A stretch of 64,000 bases of DNA from Parabacteroides massiliensis (GTDB lineage: Bacteria; Bacteroidota; Bacteroidia; Bacteroidales; Tannerellaceae): positions 737,787 through 801,786 of the forward strand of contig NZ_LT700189.1 in the NCBI RefSeq assembly GCF_900155425.1, written 5' to 3'. Shown one piece after another: positions 28,919 through 37,330 of this stretch. Positions within the stretch are counted from its first letter, which is position 1, and each line of letters starts with the position of its first letter. The notes under the pieces are model-generated. The model ran no database searches, was not told the DNA's origin, and worked only from the letters and a program-made list of their open reading frames with translations. Both the position numbers and the translations under genes were made by a program.

Positions 28919-28964
28919 TTTTGTAAATCCTGATTTATTTATAGAAATACTGACATTATGTCTG

Positions 28965-29034
28965 TTTGTATAGTACAAAATGTATACAAATCAATGATGA
29001 TACAAATATACACCATAATTCTCAATTGTGCAAT
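28965..29034 (-). promoter_or_regulatory. XRE gene promoter with operator-like palindromes
   Basis: On the minus strand, ATTG (29034-29031), 20 bases, TATATTTG (29010-29003). Just downstream lie TTTGTA-TAG-TACAAA (28965-28979) and TGTATACA (28981-28988). A third copy, TTTGTATACAAA, lies 400 bp away at 29387-29398. These share a TTTGTA/TACAAA half-site and are the best candidates for autoregulation. Confidence 0.55.
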
Positions 29035-29680
29035 TCAATTATATAAACTTAAACCGTTATAATTGTAATCAAATAGTAACAAATGTTTGTGGTATAATTG
29101 TAAACCGATTGTTTTAGCGTAATAAACATATTAAAGTTTTACTTTACAAATAATATTTATTTTATTGTTATTCTTTTTGTTATAGATAGGTACAATCTGA
29201 AAAAAACTCCTGTTTACCCACATTTGTTACATATGTAGCAGAATAATTAATGTATTAGATTAATTATTCGACATAATAGGGTGGCTTATGATTATTTATG
29301 CCGAAAACATAAAGTAGAGATAAATGTTTTATTTTTACTTGTTCAAGATAGTAATGTAAACAGGAACAAATGTTACTCCTTTATTATTTGTATACAAAAC
29401 GAACCAACACGACCTCTCTTTTATGCAAAAAGTCGAAGTTTACATTTATAACATGGCACTGTATTGTTCACGATTAAACACATTACTAAGAGGGAGTGAT
29501 TTTGTTTACTGACAAAGTGTCCCTATTTATTCTCGTCTCGTAATGGAATGAATAATTTTTGTAACGTTCGGCCTCTAATCCTTCTCATTTGGGAGATTTT
29601 TGTGAACTGATATTAGGGAAAAGACAAATATTAAAATCTCAAGAGGGTAAAATCAATGATAAAAGACTGATAAACAAGAA
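29035..29680. other. AT-rich intergenic region without a supported gene
   Basis: About 650 bp between the XRE promoter and the holA terminator. No ORF over about 20 codons looks real. It holds a perfect 11-bp inverted repeat GAATAATTAAT/ATTAATTATTC with a 7-base loop (29241-29269). The palindrome TTTGTATACAAA is at 29387-29398, and three copies of the motif AACAAATGTT or its reverse lie near 29079, 29221 and 29365. It could be an extended regulatory region or carry a small RNA. Confidence 0.4.
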
Positions 29681-29681
29681 A

Positions 29682-29735
29682 AAGAGGCTTTTTATCCGGT
29701 TCAACTTTCCTGTTGTTCCAGACAAAAAGCCTCTT
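29682..29735 (-). terminator. Terminator after holA
   Basis: AAGAGGCTTTTT (29682-29693) pairs with AAAAAGCCTCTT (29724-29735), a perfect 12-bp stem with a 30-base loop. On the minus strand the U-rich half of the stem ends the RNA. Confidence 0.75.
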
Positions 29736-29764
29736 CTTTGGGCTAATCAAGTGTGAAAATCGTT

Positions 29765-30787
29765 TTAATGCAGGATTTTGTAGAGCAATTCCTTTAAAAG
29801 CTCGGCATCGGATACGGATGTGTTTTCCACTCCCTTCGAACGGGCATCCGTCAGACGGATATCGCTGATCAGGTTGAACACCTTCATCGCCGAGTAGTTT
29901 CGCATTCCTAAAAGATAATCCTTAACCTGAAATGTTCCCCGAAGTCCGAGTGCCGTCATCAGGCCGGTTTCGGAACGATCCTTCGTATAGTAGCAAATCA
30001 GGAGGTTCGAGAAATAGTTAAATAATACAGGAAGGGTCATCTGGATCGGATTGCTTTTCGGGTTCTTCTCGAAGTAGCGGGCAATGCGGTTCGCCTTCAA
30101 TACATCTTTCACGGCAAGTGCCTTTATCAGCTCGAAGTTATTGTATTCTTTACTGATCCCGATATTCTGCTCCACCAGCTCCGGCGTGATGCGTTTTGCG
30201 CCTTTTTCAGGCAAGATCAGTGCCAGTTTATCCAATTCCTTACTCAGGCGGCTCAAGTCGTTTCCAAGAAAATCTGAAAGCATCTGTGCCGCCTTTCCGT
30301 CTATTCCTATCGAACGCAGTTGCATGAAAGAAGTGATAAAGGCCAGCATCTTGTAGTCGGGAATCTTTTTGGACTCGAACAGCACTCCGATTTTATCCGT
30401 CGCAGAAGCCAGCGACTTGCGGCGATCCAGGTTTTTATATTTATAATTGATGACCAGAACAGTCGACATTAACGGGTTCTTGACATAGTTCGACAGAAGC
30501 TCGATATCTCGAATTAATTGAGCTTCCCGGACAACTACTAACTGATATTTTGACATCATCGGAAAACGACGTGCCGCATTAATTATAGATGCCGCATCCG
30601 TATCTGCTCCATACATGATAATTTGGTTAAAATCTCGTTCGGATTCTTCCAATACATTTTCGAGAAGCAGGTCCGTTATCCGATCCATAAAAAAAGGTTC
30701 GTCGCCCATCATTATATAGACAGGTGCGAATTTTTTAGCGACAATATCCCGACATATTTCCTCGTATGTATATTCTTTTTTTGCCAT
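29765..30787 (-). CDS. holA: DNA polymerase III, delta subunit
   Basis: A 340-residue clamp-loader subunit from ATG 30787; the ORF runs six codons further. It opens the beta clamp during replication. The delta signature is APVYIMMGDEPFFMDRITDLLL, MSKYQLVVVREAQLI, and a C-terminal helical domain (LSKELDKLALILPEKG, then YYTKDRSETG). It is read in the order amn, holA on the minus strand, with 24 bp between them. Confidence 0.93.
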   Translation of the reverse strand: MAKKEYTYEEICRDIVAKKFAPVYIMMGDEPFFMDRITDLLLENVLEESERDFNQIIMYGADTDAASIINAARRFPMMSKYQLVVVREAQLIRDIELLSNYVKNPLMSTVLVINYKYKNLDRRKSLASATDKIGVLFESKKIPDYKMLAFITSFMQLRSIGIDGKAAQMLSDFLGNDLSRLSKELDKLALILPEKGAKRITPELVEQNIGISKEYNNFELIKALAVKDVLKANRIARYFEKNPKSNPIQMTLPVLFNYFSNLLICYYTKDRSETGLMTALGLRGTFQVKDYLLGMRNYSAMKVFNLISDIRLTDARSKGVENTSVSDAELLKELLYKILH

Positions 30788-30811
30788 ATTTGCGTGTGAT
30801 TTCAATTAAAA

Positions 30812-31588
30812 TTACCAACTGAAACGGATGTGTCGGATCGTCTTTTTTCCATCAATAATCTGGCGAAGCGCTTCCACCCCCAACATCACATGCTCTTCCG
30901 CAAAGTTCCGGGTCACTTCCCGGTCGCTGGCTTCCGTTTTCACTCCGTCTTCTTCCATCGGTTTGTCGGAAATCATCAATAAGGCACCTGTCGGGATTTC
31001 GTTTGCAAAGCCTGCCGTGAACAAGGTGGCCGTTTCCATATCGATACCGGTGGCATGCGTACGGCGAAGGTAGTTTTTGAAATCATTGTCATATTCCCAT
31101 ACCCGCCGGTTCGTCGTATAGACGGTCCCGGTCCAGTAGTCTTTTCCCCGGTCACGTATGGCGGACGAGATGGCACGCATCATCGAGAAAGCCGGGAGCG
31201 ACGGCACTTCTGCCGGCAGGTATTCGTTCGAAGTCCCTTCTCCCCGGATAGCCGCAATCGGCATGACATAGTCTCCCAGGTTGTTTGCCTTCTTCAATCC
31301 TCCGCATTTTCCCAGAAAGAGCACGGCCGTCGGCTTTATTGCCGATAGCAAATCCATGATTGTCGCCGCATTCGCACTTCCCATCCCGAAGTTGATAATC
31401 GTGATGCCATTGGCAGCTGCGTTAGGCATGGAGTTTTTCAGTCCTAAGATCGGCACGTTAAAATGGTTGGCAAACAGCTCCACATACTTCGTAAAGTTGG
31501 TAAGCAGGATATATTTATCGAAGTCCTCCAGTTTCCGTTCCGTATAGCGTGGCAACCAATTTTCGACAATTTCTTGTTTTGTTTTCAT
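30812..31588 (-). CDS. amn: AMP nucleosidase, short form
   Basis: A 258-residue enzyme that splits AMP into adenine and ribose 5-phosphate. The nucleoside phosphorylase fold is visible: IINFGMGSANAATIMDLLSAI, AVLFLGKCGGLKKA, and the substrate block TGIDMETATLFTAGFANE. The E. coli enzyme has an extra N-terminal domain; this short form is the usual one in Bacteroidetes. The gene overlaps no neighbour and ends 24 bp before holA; 55 bp separate it from the divergent HsdR-N gene. Confidence 0.92.
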   Translation of the reverse strand: MKTKQEIVENWLPRYTERKLEDFDKYILLTNFTKYVELFANHFNVPILGLKNSMPNAAANGITIINFGMGSANAATIMDLLSAIKPTAVLFLGKCGGLKKANNLGDYVMPIAAIRGEGTSNEYLPAEVPSLPAFSMMRAISSAIRDRGKDYWTGTVYTTNRRVWEYDNDFKNYLRRTHATGIDMETATLFTAGFANEIPTGALLMISDKPMEEDGVKTEASDREVTRNFAEEHVMLGVEALRQIIDGKKTIRHIRFSW

Positions 31589-31643
31589 AAATCACTACCT
31601 TTGATGGTCTATTTTTCACAGAATAAAAGAACAAATATACTAA

Positions 31644-32093
31644 ATGCTTGCATTAAACTTACCCGGTTTCGCACCTAAAGTGGCAGAAAAAGATGGAAAA
31701 CGTACAATCTTCGATCCCGTACGGCAAAAATATGTGGCCCTGACTCCCGAAGAATGGGTACGCCAGCATTTTGTCAATTATCTGATCACCCGGAAGAGTT
31801 ACCCGAAAGAGCTGTTGGCAAACGAAGTGCTGGTCAAGCTGAACGGAACCGCCAAACGTTGCGACACGGTCGCTTACAACCGTTTTCTGGAGCCTTTGGT
31901 CATTGTCGAGTATAAAGCGCCCCACATAAACATCAGCAAGGCTGTTTTTGACCAGATAGCCCGTTACAATATGGTGCTGCATGTCGAATACCTGATCGTC
32001 AGCAACGGCTTGAACCATTATTGCTGCAAAATCGACTATAACAACCGGACATACGCTTTTTTGGAAGGAATACCTGCATACGACGAACTATAA
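31644..32093 (+). CDS. HsdR-N nuclease-fold protein (type I restriction enzyme R N-terminal domain)
   Basis: A 149-residue protein made only of the PD-(D/E)XK-type N-terminal domain of HsdR subunits. The catalytic pattern is an early Glu (LLANEVLVKL), then CDTVAYNRFLEPLVIVEYKAP (Asp, Glu and Lys). No helicase or methylase gene is near, so it is not part of a restriction system. The same small protein sits beside holA and amn in other Bacteroidetes (recalled, not checked), which points to a housekeeping role in DNA repair or maintenance (inference). Confidence 0.85.
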   Translation: MLALNLPGFAPKVAEKDGKRTIFDPVRQKYVALTPEEWVRQHFVNYLITRKSYPKELLANEVLVKLNGTAKRCDTVAYNRFLEPLVIVEYKAPHINISKAVFDQIARYNMVLHVEYLIVSNGLNHYCCKIDYNNRTYAFLEGIPAYDEL

Positions 32094-32120
32094 AGCTGTT
32101 TTTGCCAAAGATGAGTATCA

Positions 32121-32190
32121 TTTTCAAAACACCTATGTTTTGCATTCAAATCATAGGTGTTTTGAAATCAAATCATATATGTTTTGAAAA
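32121..32190 (+). terminator. Hairpin after the HsdR-N gene, with an extra repeat copy
   Basis: TTTCAAAACACCTATG (32122-32137) pairs perfectly with CATAGGTGTTTTGAAA (32152-32167). A third, direct copy with two changes, CATATATGTTTTGAAAA, follows at 32174-32190. There is no long U-run, so termination is likely but weak. Confidence 0.55.
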
Positions 32191-32259
32191 GAGATGTCTG
32201 TTGCAATGAACACAAATACAAAAGACACATACAGGTAAACAACAAACCCTACTTAAGAT

Positions 32260-32445
32260 TCACAGAACGGATGCGGTCTGATCCTTATATATCATAACGG
32301 AATCGGAGATTGGCATATTGACCGGCCTGTTGACATATACGGAATTACTATCCTTTATGACAGGCTGGTCAGTCGTTTTCTTCTCATTGAAGATGAGTGA
32401 ATACCCTAAGATTACTGCAAAAAAAGATAATATCAACGCTTTCAT
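32260..32445 (-). CDS. Small exported or membrane-anchored protein
   Basis: A 61-residue ORF not recognised as any family. The N-terminus is a clean hydrophobic helix (ALILSFFAVILGYSLIF) after Lys2, and the rest is short and polar (VYVNRPVNMPISDS). This is what a small periplasmic or lipoprotein-like peptide would look like. It is alone between the HsdR-N gene and nqrF, on the minus strand, with no clear promoter box. It may be spurious. Confidence 0.35.
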   Translation of the reverse strand: MKALILSFFAVILGYSLIFNEKKTTDQPVIKDSNSVYVNRPVNMPISDSVMIYKDQTASVL

Positions 32446-32611
32446 ATTCTATTACAATTTTAATATCATATATAAGTATGATGTATTAAAAACGCAAAAT
32501 GCTGCACTATATTACAAAATAGATACACTTTCTTTGTATTTCTTTCGTTGCAGCTCGTCTTTCATCCTTGACTTCTGAAGATAACAAGCTAATACATAGA
32601 ATAGTTTAAAC

Positions 32612-32647
32612 AAAAAAATCGGGGAAAGAATAAATTCCCTTCCCCGA
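32612..32647 (-). terminator. Terminator of the nqr operon
   Basis: TCGGGGAA (32619-32626) pairs with TTCCCCGA (32640-32647), with seven A residues at 32612-32618 giving a U-run on the minus strand. It lies 30 bp after the nqrF stop. Confidence 0.8.
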
Positions 32648-32676
32648 CTCTATTTTTGTTATGTTCGAATAACCGG

Positions 32677-33966
32677 TTATGCGCCGAAATTGTCGAAATG
32701 CAACATTTCAAGCGGCACGCCCAGATTGTCCAGCATATTTTCCACTGCTTTTGACATCGGGCCCGGACCACACATGTAGTATTCGATATCTTCCGGAGCT
32801 TCGTGATCCTTCAGGTACGTATCGTAGATTACCTGATGAACGAAACCTGCCGTGTACTTCACTCCTGCCGCATCTGCTGCCGGATCCGGACGGTCGAGCG
32901 CCAGATGGAATGTGAAGTTCGGGAATTCTTTTTCGATTTCCAGGAAATCGTTCAGATAGAATACTTCGTTCAGAGCACGTGCGCCGTAGAAGTATGACAT
33001 CTTGCGATCCGTCGTCTTCAGAGTCTTCGTCATGTGCATGATCTGAGCACGAAGCGGAGCCATACCGGCACCACCGCCGATCCACATCATCTCTCTCTTC
33101 GAGTTGAAGATCGGATGGAAATCACCGTAAGGACCGCTCATCGTCACCTTATCGCCCGGTTTCAGGGTAAAGATATAAGAAGAAGCGATACCCGGCATCA
33201 CATCCTGGAAGCCCACTTCGGGTTTCGGTTTGAACGGCGGGGTAGCGATACGTACCGTCAACATGATACGGTCGCCTTCAGCAGGATAGTTAGCCATAGA
33301 ATATGCACGGATGGTCGGCGTGTCGTTCTTGCATTTCAGCGTGAACAGGCCGAACTTTTCCCATGCCGGCAAATATTCATCGCCGATCAACGATTTGTCG
33401 ATATCCTTGTTGTAATCCATTGCGTATGCCGGAATTTTGATCTGTGCATAAGAACCCGGCACGAAGTCCATGTGTTCGCCCTTAGGCAACGCCACGATAA
33501 ACTCTTTGATAAAAGTAGCCACGTTCTTGTTGGAGATCACTTCGCATTCCCATTCCTTTACGCCGAAAACTTCGTCCGGAACCTGAACGACCATATCTTC
33601 CTTCACTTTGCACTGACATGCCAGACGCCAGTGTTCCTTAATCTGTTTACGAGAGAAAAAGCCTTTCTCTGTCGGCAGGATTTCTCCGCCGCCTTCCAAC
33701 ACCTGTGCACGGCACTGGCCACATTTACCACCACCGCCACAAGCCGAAGACAAGAAGATACCACCACTCTGCAAGCCTGCCAGCAAAGTACTTCCTATCG
33801 GAGTCTCAATATCTTTTTCTCCATTTACCTTCAGGTCTACATTTCCTGACGGTACCAATTTTGCTTTGGCCACCAACAACGCGCCTACCAGGATCAGCGT
33901 AATCACCAAGAAGATTACGGCACCTGCTGCGATCGTAAGACTGCCAGTCGTCATTAATAAAGTCAT
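32677..33966 (-). CDS. nqrF: Na+-translocating NADH:quinone reductase, subunit F
   Basis: A 429-residue subunit that takes electrons from NADH. One N-terminal membrane helix (AAGAVIFLVITLILVGALLV) is followed by a 2Fe-2S ferredoxin domain with CGGGGKCGQC and a later LACQC. Then comes an FAD/NADH reductase domain (RAYSMANYP for FAD, MMWIGGGAGMAPLRAQI and YYMCGPGPMSKAVENML for NADH). It is the last gene of the nqr operon, 27 bp after nqrE. Confidence 0.97.
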   Translation of the reverse strand: MTLLMTTGSLTIAAGAVIFLVITLILVGALLVAKAKLVPSGNVDLKVNGEKDIETPIGSTLLAGLQSGGIFLSSACGGGGKCGQCRAQVLEGGGEILPTEKGFFSRKQIKEHWRLACQCKVKEDMVVQVPDEVFGVKEWECEVISNKNVATFIKEFIVALPKGEHMDFVPGSYAQIKIPAYAMDYNKDIDKSLIGDEYLPAWEKFGLFTLKCKNDTPTIRAYSMANYPAEGDRIMLTVRIATPPFKPKPEVGFQDVMPGIASSYIFTLKPGDKVTMSGPYGDFHPIFNSKREMMWIGGGAGMAPLRAQIMHMTKTLKTTDRKMSYFYGARALNEVFYLNDFLEIEKEFPNFTFHLALDRPDPAADAAGVKYTAGFVHQVIYDTYLKDHEAPEDIEYYMCGPGPMSKAVENMLDNLGVPLEMLHFDNFGA

Positions 33967-33993
33967 TTCTGTAATAAGTTTAATGCGTTAATA

Positions 33994-34611
33994 TTATATC
34001 TTAAGACCTGAGAAGCACATGAATGCCATACCCATCAAACCTGTGATGATAAAGGTAATACCAAGACCTTTCAACGGTTTGGGGATATCCGAGTATGCCA
34101 GTTTTTCACGGATGGCGGCCATACCGACGATAGCCAGCATCCAACCGATACCAGAACCTAAGCCATAAACAGTAGCAACACCTACGTTAGAAAATGCCTT
34201 TTGTTGCATAAACAGAGAACCACCCAGGATAGCGCAGTTTACAGCGATCAGCGGCAAAAAGATACCCAGAGAAGCATACAGGGCCGGAGCAAACTTTTCC
34301 ACTACCATTTCCACCAGCTGCGTAAACGAAGCGATGATGGCGATAAAGATAATGAAAGCAAGGAAGCTCAGGTTCACACCAGCAAATTCAGCACCCAGCC
34401 ATTGCAGAGCGCCTTCCTTCAATACATAATTTTCAAGCATATAGTTGATCGGCAACGTACATGTCAGAATGAACGTCACAGCCATACCTAATCCCAAAGC
34501 AGTCTTCACGTTCTTGGAAACAGCCAGGAAAGAACACATACCCAGATAGTATGCGAAAATCATGTTGTCTACAAAGATCGAGCGGACAAATGTGCTTAAT
34601 AATTCTTCCAT
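33994..34611 (-). CDS. nqrE: Na+-translocating NADH:quinone reductase, subunit E
   Basis: A 205-residue membrane subunit with six helices, homologous to RnfA and to NqrD. Family landmarks are VDNMIFAYYLGMCSFLAVSK at the N-terminus and the Cys-containing LIAVNCAILGGSLFM. NqrD and NqrE together hold an intramembrane iron site with cysteines from both. It lies 25 bp after nqrD. Confidence 0.97.
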   Translation of the reverse strand: MEELLSTFVRSIFVDNMIFAYYLGMCSFLAVSKNVKTALGLGMAVTFILTCTLPINYMLENYVLKEGALQWLGAEFAGVNLSFLAFIIFIAIIASFTQLVEMVVEKFAPALYASLGIFLPLIAVNCAILGGSLFMQQKAFSNVGVATVYGLGSGIGWMLAIVGMAAIREKLAYSDIPKPLKGLGITFIITGLMGMAFMCFSGLKI

Positions 34612-34636
34612 TCTATTATTCTTTTAATAGTTAGCA

Positions 34637-35266
34637 TTAATTTTCCTGAAGTTCCTTGTTACGAGAACGATGAACCCAAATAATCACGGCGATCACGATC
34701 AACGCCATCGGAGGCAGGATCATCAAACCGTTGTTCACATAACCGAAGTCATAGAATGCCTGCGGAATAACCTGGAATCCCAGCAACGTACCGGAGCCTA
34801 ACAGCTCGCGGAAGAAACCGACGATCACCAGGATCAATGCATAACCCAGACCGTTGCCGATACCGTCGAGGAACGATTCCCACGGGCCGTTACCCAACGC
34901 AAAAGCTTCCAGGCGTCCCATCAGGATACAGTTGGTAATGATCAGACCCACAAACACGGAAAGCTGTTTGTTTACGTCATAGGCAAACGCTTTCAGCACT
35001 TCACTCACAATAGTCACCAACGCAGCAACCACTACCAGCTGCACGATAATACGGATACGGTTAGGAATCGTATTACGAAGTAATGAAATAATCACGTTGG
35101 CAAAAGCCACAACAGCTGTTACTGAAAGCCCCATTACGATAGCCGGCTCCAGTTTTGATGTTACAGCCAGCGCAGAGCAGATACCCAACATCTGGACGAT
35201 GACCGGGTTGTTTACGCTAAGCGGGCCTAACAGAACTTCTTTATTCTTTTCAGATAATAATCCCAT
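34637..35266 (-). CDS. nqrD: Na+-translocating NADH:quinone reductase, subunit D
   Basis: A 209-residue six-helix subunit, paralogue of NqrE and homologue of RnfE. The conserved Cys residues are in VQMLGICSALAVTSKL and LIITNCILMGRLEAFA, which with NqrE hold the membrane iron cofactor. It ends with a charged tail (WVHRSRNKELQEN). It lies 7 bp after nqrC. Confidence 0.97.
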   Translation of the reverse strand: MGLLSEKNKEVLLGPLSVNNPVIVQMLGICSALAVTSKLEPAIVMGLSVTAVVAFANVIISLLRNTIPNRIRIIVQLVVVAALVTIVSEVLKAFAYDVNKQLSVFVGLIITNCILMGRLEAFALGNGPWESFLDGIGNGLGYALILVIVGFFRELLGSGTLLGFQVIPQAFYDFGYVNNGLMILPPMALIVIAVIIWVHRSRNKELQEN

Positions 35267-35273
35267 CTTCTAC

Positions 35274-36092
35274 TTAATTTTGTGAGGTTAAAAACTTAAC
35301 ATAACCATTCAAACTATTAAATAACATCGCCTGTACTCCCTGGCTTGTAATCGTACCGCCGGAAATACCGTCTACATAATCCTGACCGGCAACGCTCTTG
35401 CCAGGCTTAACGACTGCGATAGACTTGAATGTACCGTCCATGAACAGTTTCTTACCCTTGAATTCATTGCTGAATGCAGGTTTTGCTATTTCAGCTCCCA
35501 ATCCCGGAGTTTCACCCTGGTGGCTGAAATCGGTACCATAAACCGTGTTCTTATCGCTGTCTACAGAGAGATATCCCCACAGCGGTCCCCACAAACCAGC
35601 ACCATGCAAAGCCATGATATATTTGAGCTGTCCGTCCACGTTTGCAACAAAAACCGGATACTGGTGTTCGGATGCCGCTTTCACAACATCGGTTGCAAAC
35701 GCATCACCTTCTACCTTTTCCCCGTTTTCATTTACCAGAAATGCTTCTTTAATCAATTCGTTATATTTGGCTTCGGCCTCATTGGCAGGAACCGACACAT
35801 TGATCGAACGCAAAATCTGTTGCCGTTTGTCGTTCTCTTCATTCTTCTGCTGGAAGGTTCTCAGCGATTGCGACGTGAATGCCAAAACAACAGCTACCAA
35901 TACGACCATAACAGAAGCATAAACAACAGTATACGCGTTACTGTCTCTATCCAATCCCTTTTTCTTGCCGGCAGCCGCCTCGTTTTTCACCTCTTCGAAA
36001 TCGGAAGCGGGAGCTGCACATACAGGACAAACATCCGGAGCTTTATTTCCTTCGTGGATATATCCACATACATTACATTTATATTTAGCCAT
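35274..36092 (-). CDS. nqrC: NqrC with an N-terminal rubredoxin-like domain
   Basis: A 272-residue fusion. Residues 1-35 form a rubredoxin-type iron site: Cys6-x2-Cys9 (KCNVCGY) and Cys22-x2-Cys25 (CPVCAAP), as in the small domain of rubrerythrin. A Lys-rich linker leads to the single NqrC membrane helix (about 53-73). The periplasmic NqrC domain follows, with the covalent FMN site DGISGGTIT (Thr247). Usual NqrC proteins start at the membrane helix. Cytoplasmic placement of the rubredoxin part follows from the known topology. The frame is open throughout, with 13 bp to nqrB, so this is not a reading error. Confidence 0.95.
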   Translation of the reverse strand: MAKYKCNVCGYIHEGNKAPDVCPVCAAPASDFEEVKNEAAAGKKKGLDRDSNAYTVVYASVMVVLVAVVLAFTSQSLRTFQQKNEENDKRQQILRSINVSVPANEAEAKYNELIKEAFLVNENGEKVEGDAFATDVVKAASEHQYPVFVANVDGQLKYIMALHGAGLWGPLWGYLSVDSDKNTVYGTDFSHQGETPGLGAEIAKPAFSNEFKGKKLFMDGTFKSIAVVKPGKSVAGQDYVDGISGGTITSQGVQAMLFNSLNGYVKFLTSQN

Positions 36093-36105
36093 ACTCCTTC
36101 TTTCT

Positions 36106-37308
36106 TTATTTGATTACACGTTTCAATCTGCGGTTGATGTTAGCTTCCACTACATAGTAGTCGATCAGCGGAGCGAATACATTCATCAACAGGATAGCGA
36201 GCATCATACCTTCAGGATAACCCGGATTCAATGCACGAATGATGATAGCCATAGCTCCTACCAGGAAACCATAGATATACTTGCCTGTCTCCGTACGGGC
36301 AGAAGTGACAGGGTCGGTAGCCATAAACACAGCACCGAATGCGAAACCACCCAGGAACAGCTGATCCAACGGAGATACGCACATGGCCACTGTCGTTCCG
36401 ATCATATTGAAGATAAGCGACATGACTGCGCCACCCACAAATACGGAAACCATTGTCTTCCAGCTTGCGATCTTTGTGAACAGAAGGATAACCGCACCGA
36501 TCAGGATCGCCAATACGGACGTTTCACCGATCGAACCCGGAATCAGACCTAAGAACATGTCCCATGTGGAGATCGGATGCCCGAGAACATCGACAGCCTG
36601 GAACGAACCGATCATATCCTTGCCTGCGATAGCAACCTGCCCCAGCGGAGTCGCACCGGAGAAACCGTCTACCACCTGGCCACCACCGATACCGAACGTA
36701 TCAGCCGTACGGACAAACACCTGGTCGCCAGACATGGCTGCCGGATATGCGAAGAACAGGAAGGCACGCGTAACCAACGCTACGTTAAATACGTTATAAC
36801 CTGTACCGCCAAATACTTCCTTGGCAAAAACAACGGCGAATGCAGTAGCTACGGCGATCATCCACAGCGGAGTGTCGACAGGGACGATCATCGGGATCAG
36901 GATACCCGAAACCAGGAAACCTTCCTGGATTTCTTCCTTCTTTACCTGGGCAACAGCAAATTCGATACCCAAACCTACCACATACGAAACAATGATTTTA
37001 GGCAATACAGCCAGAAAACCAAAAATAAAAGTCATGAGAAATCCCGGATCAGCCCCTACTGCGAGGTTATGCTGATAACCGACATTGTACATACCAAAAA
37101 GCAAAGCGGGCAACAAAGCAATGATGACCACGGTCATCGTACGCTTCGAGTCAATATAGTCATGAATGTGTACGCCTGATTTGGAAGTTGTGTTCGGAAC
37201 AAACAGGAATGTTTCGAAACCTTCAAAAACAGAACGGAACATCGCCAGCTTTCCGCCTTCCTCGAAGTTAGGCTTAATCTTGTCGAGGTAATTCCTTAAC
37301 GCTTTCAA
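36106..37308 (-). CDS. nqrB: Na+-translocating NADH:quinone reductase, subunit B
   Basis: A 400-residue membrane subunit with about ten helices that binds FMN covalently and forms the sodium channel. The flavin attachment motif is DGFSGATPLG, with Thr220. The opening, MKALRNYLDKIKPNFEEGG, is the normal NqrB N-terminus, and it is read from a TTG at 37308, so the start is non-ATG. It lies 22 bp after nqrA. Confidence 0.97.
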   Translation of the reverse strand: MKALRNYLDKIKPNFEEGGKLAMFRSVFEGFETFLFVPNTTSKSGVHIHDYIDSKRTMTVVIIALLPALLFGMYNVGYQHNLAVGADPGFLMTFIFGFLAVLPKIIVSYVVGLGIEFAVAQVKKEEIQEGFLVSGILIPMIVPVDTPLWMIAVATAFAVVFAKEVFGGTGYNVFNVALVTRAFLFFAYPAAMSGDQVFVRTADTFGIGGGQVVDGFSGATPLGQVAIAGKDMIGSFQAVDVLGHPISTWDMFLGLIPGSIGETSVLAILIGAVILLFTKIASWKTMVSVFVGGAVMSLIFNMIGTTVAMCVSPLDQLFLGGFAFGAVFMATDPVTSARTETGKYIYGFLVGAMAIIIRALNPGYPEGMMLAILLMNVFAPLIDYYVVEANINRRLKRVIK

Positions 37309-37330
37309 TGTATTCTAATTTTTAATGTTA

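Noticed and set aside
31644-32093. HsdR-N protein as part of a restriction system
   Set aside because: No methylase, specificity subunit or helicase domain is present; neighbours are holA and amn.
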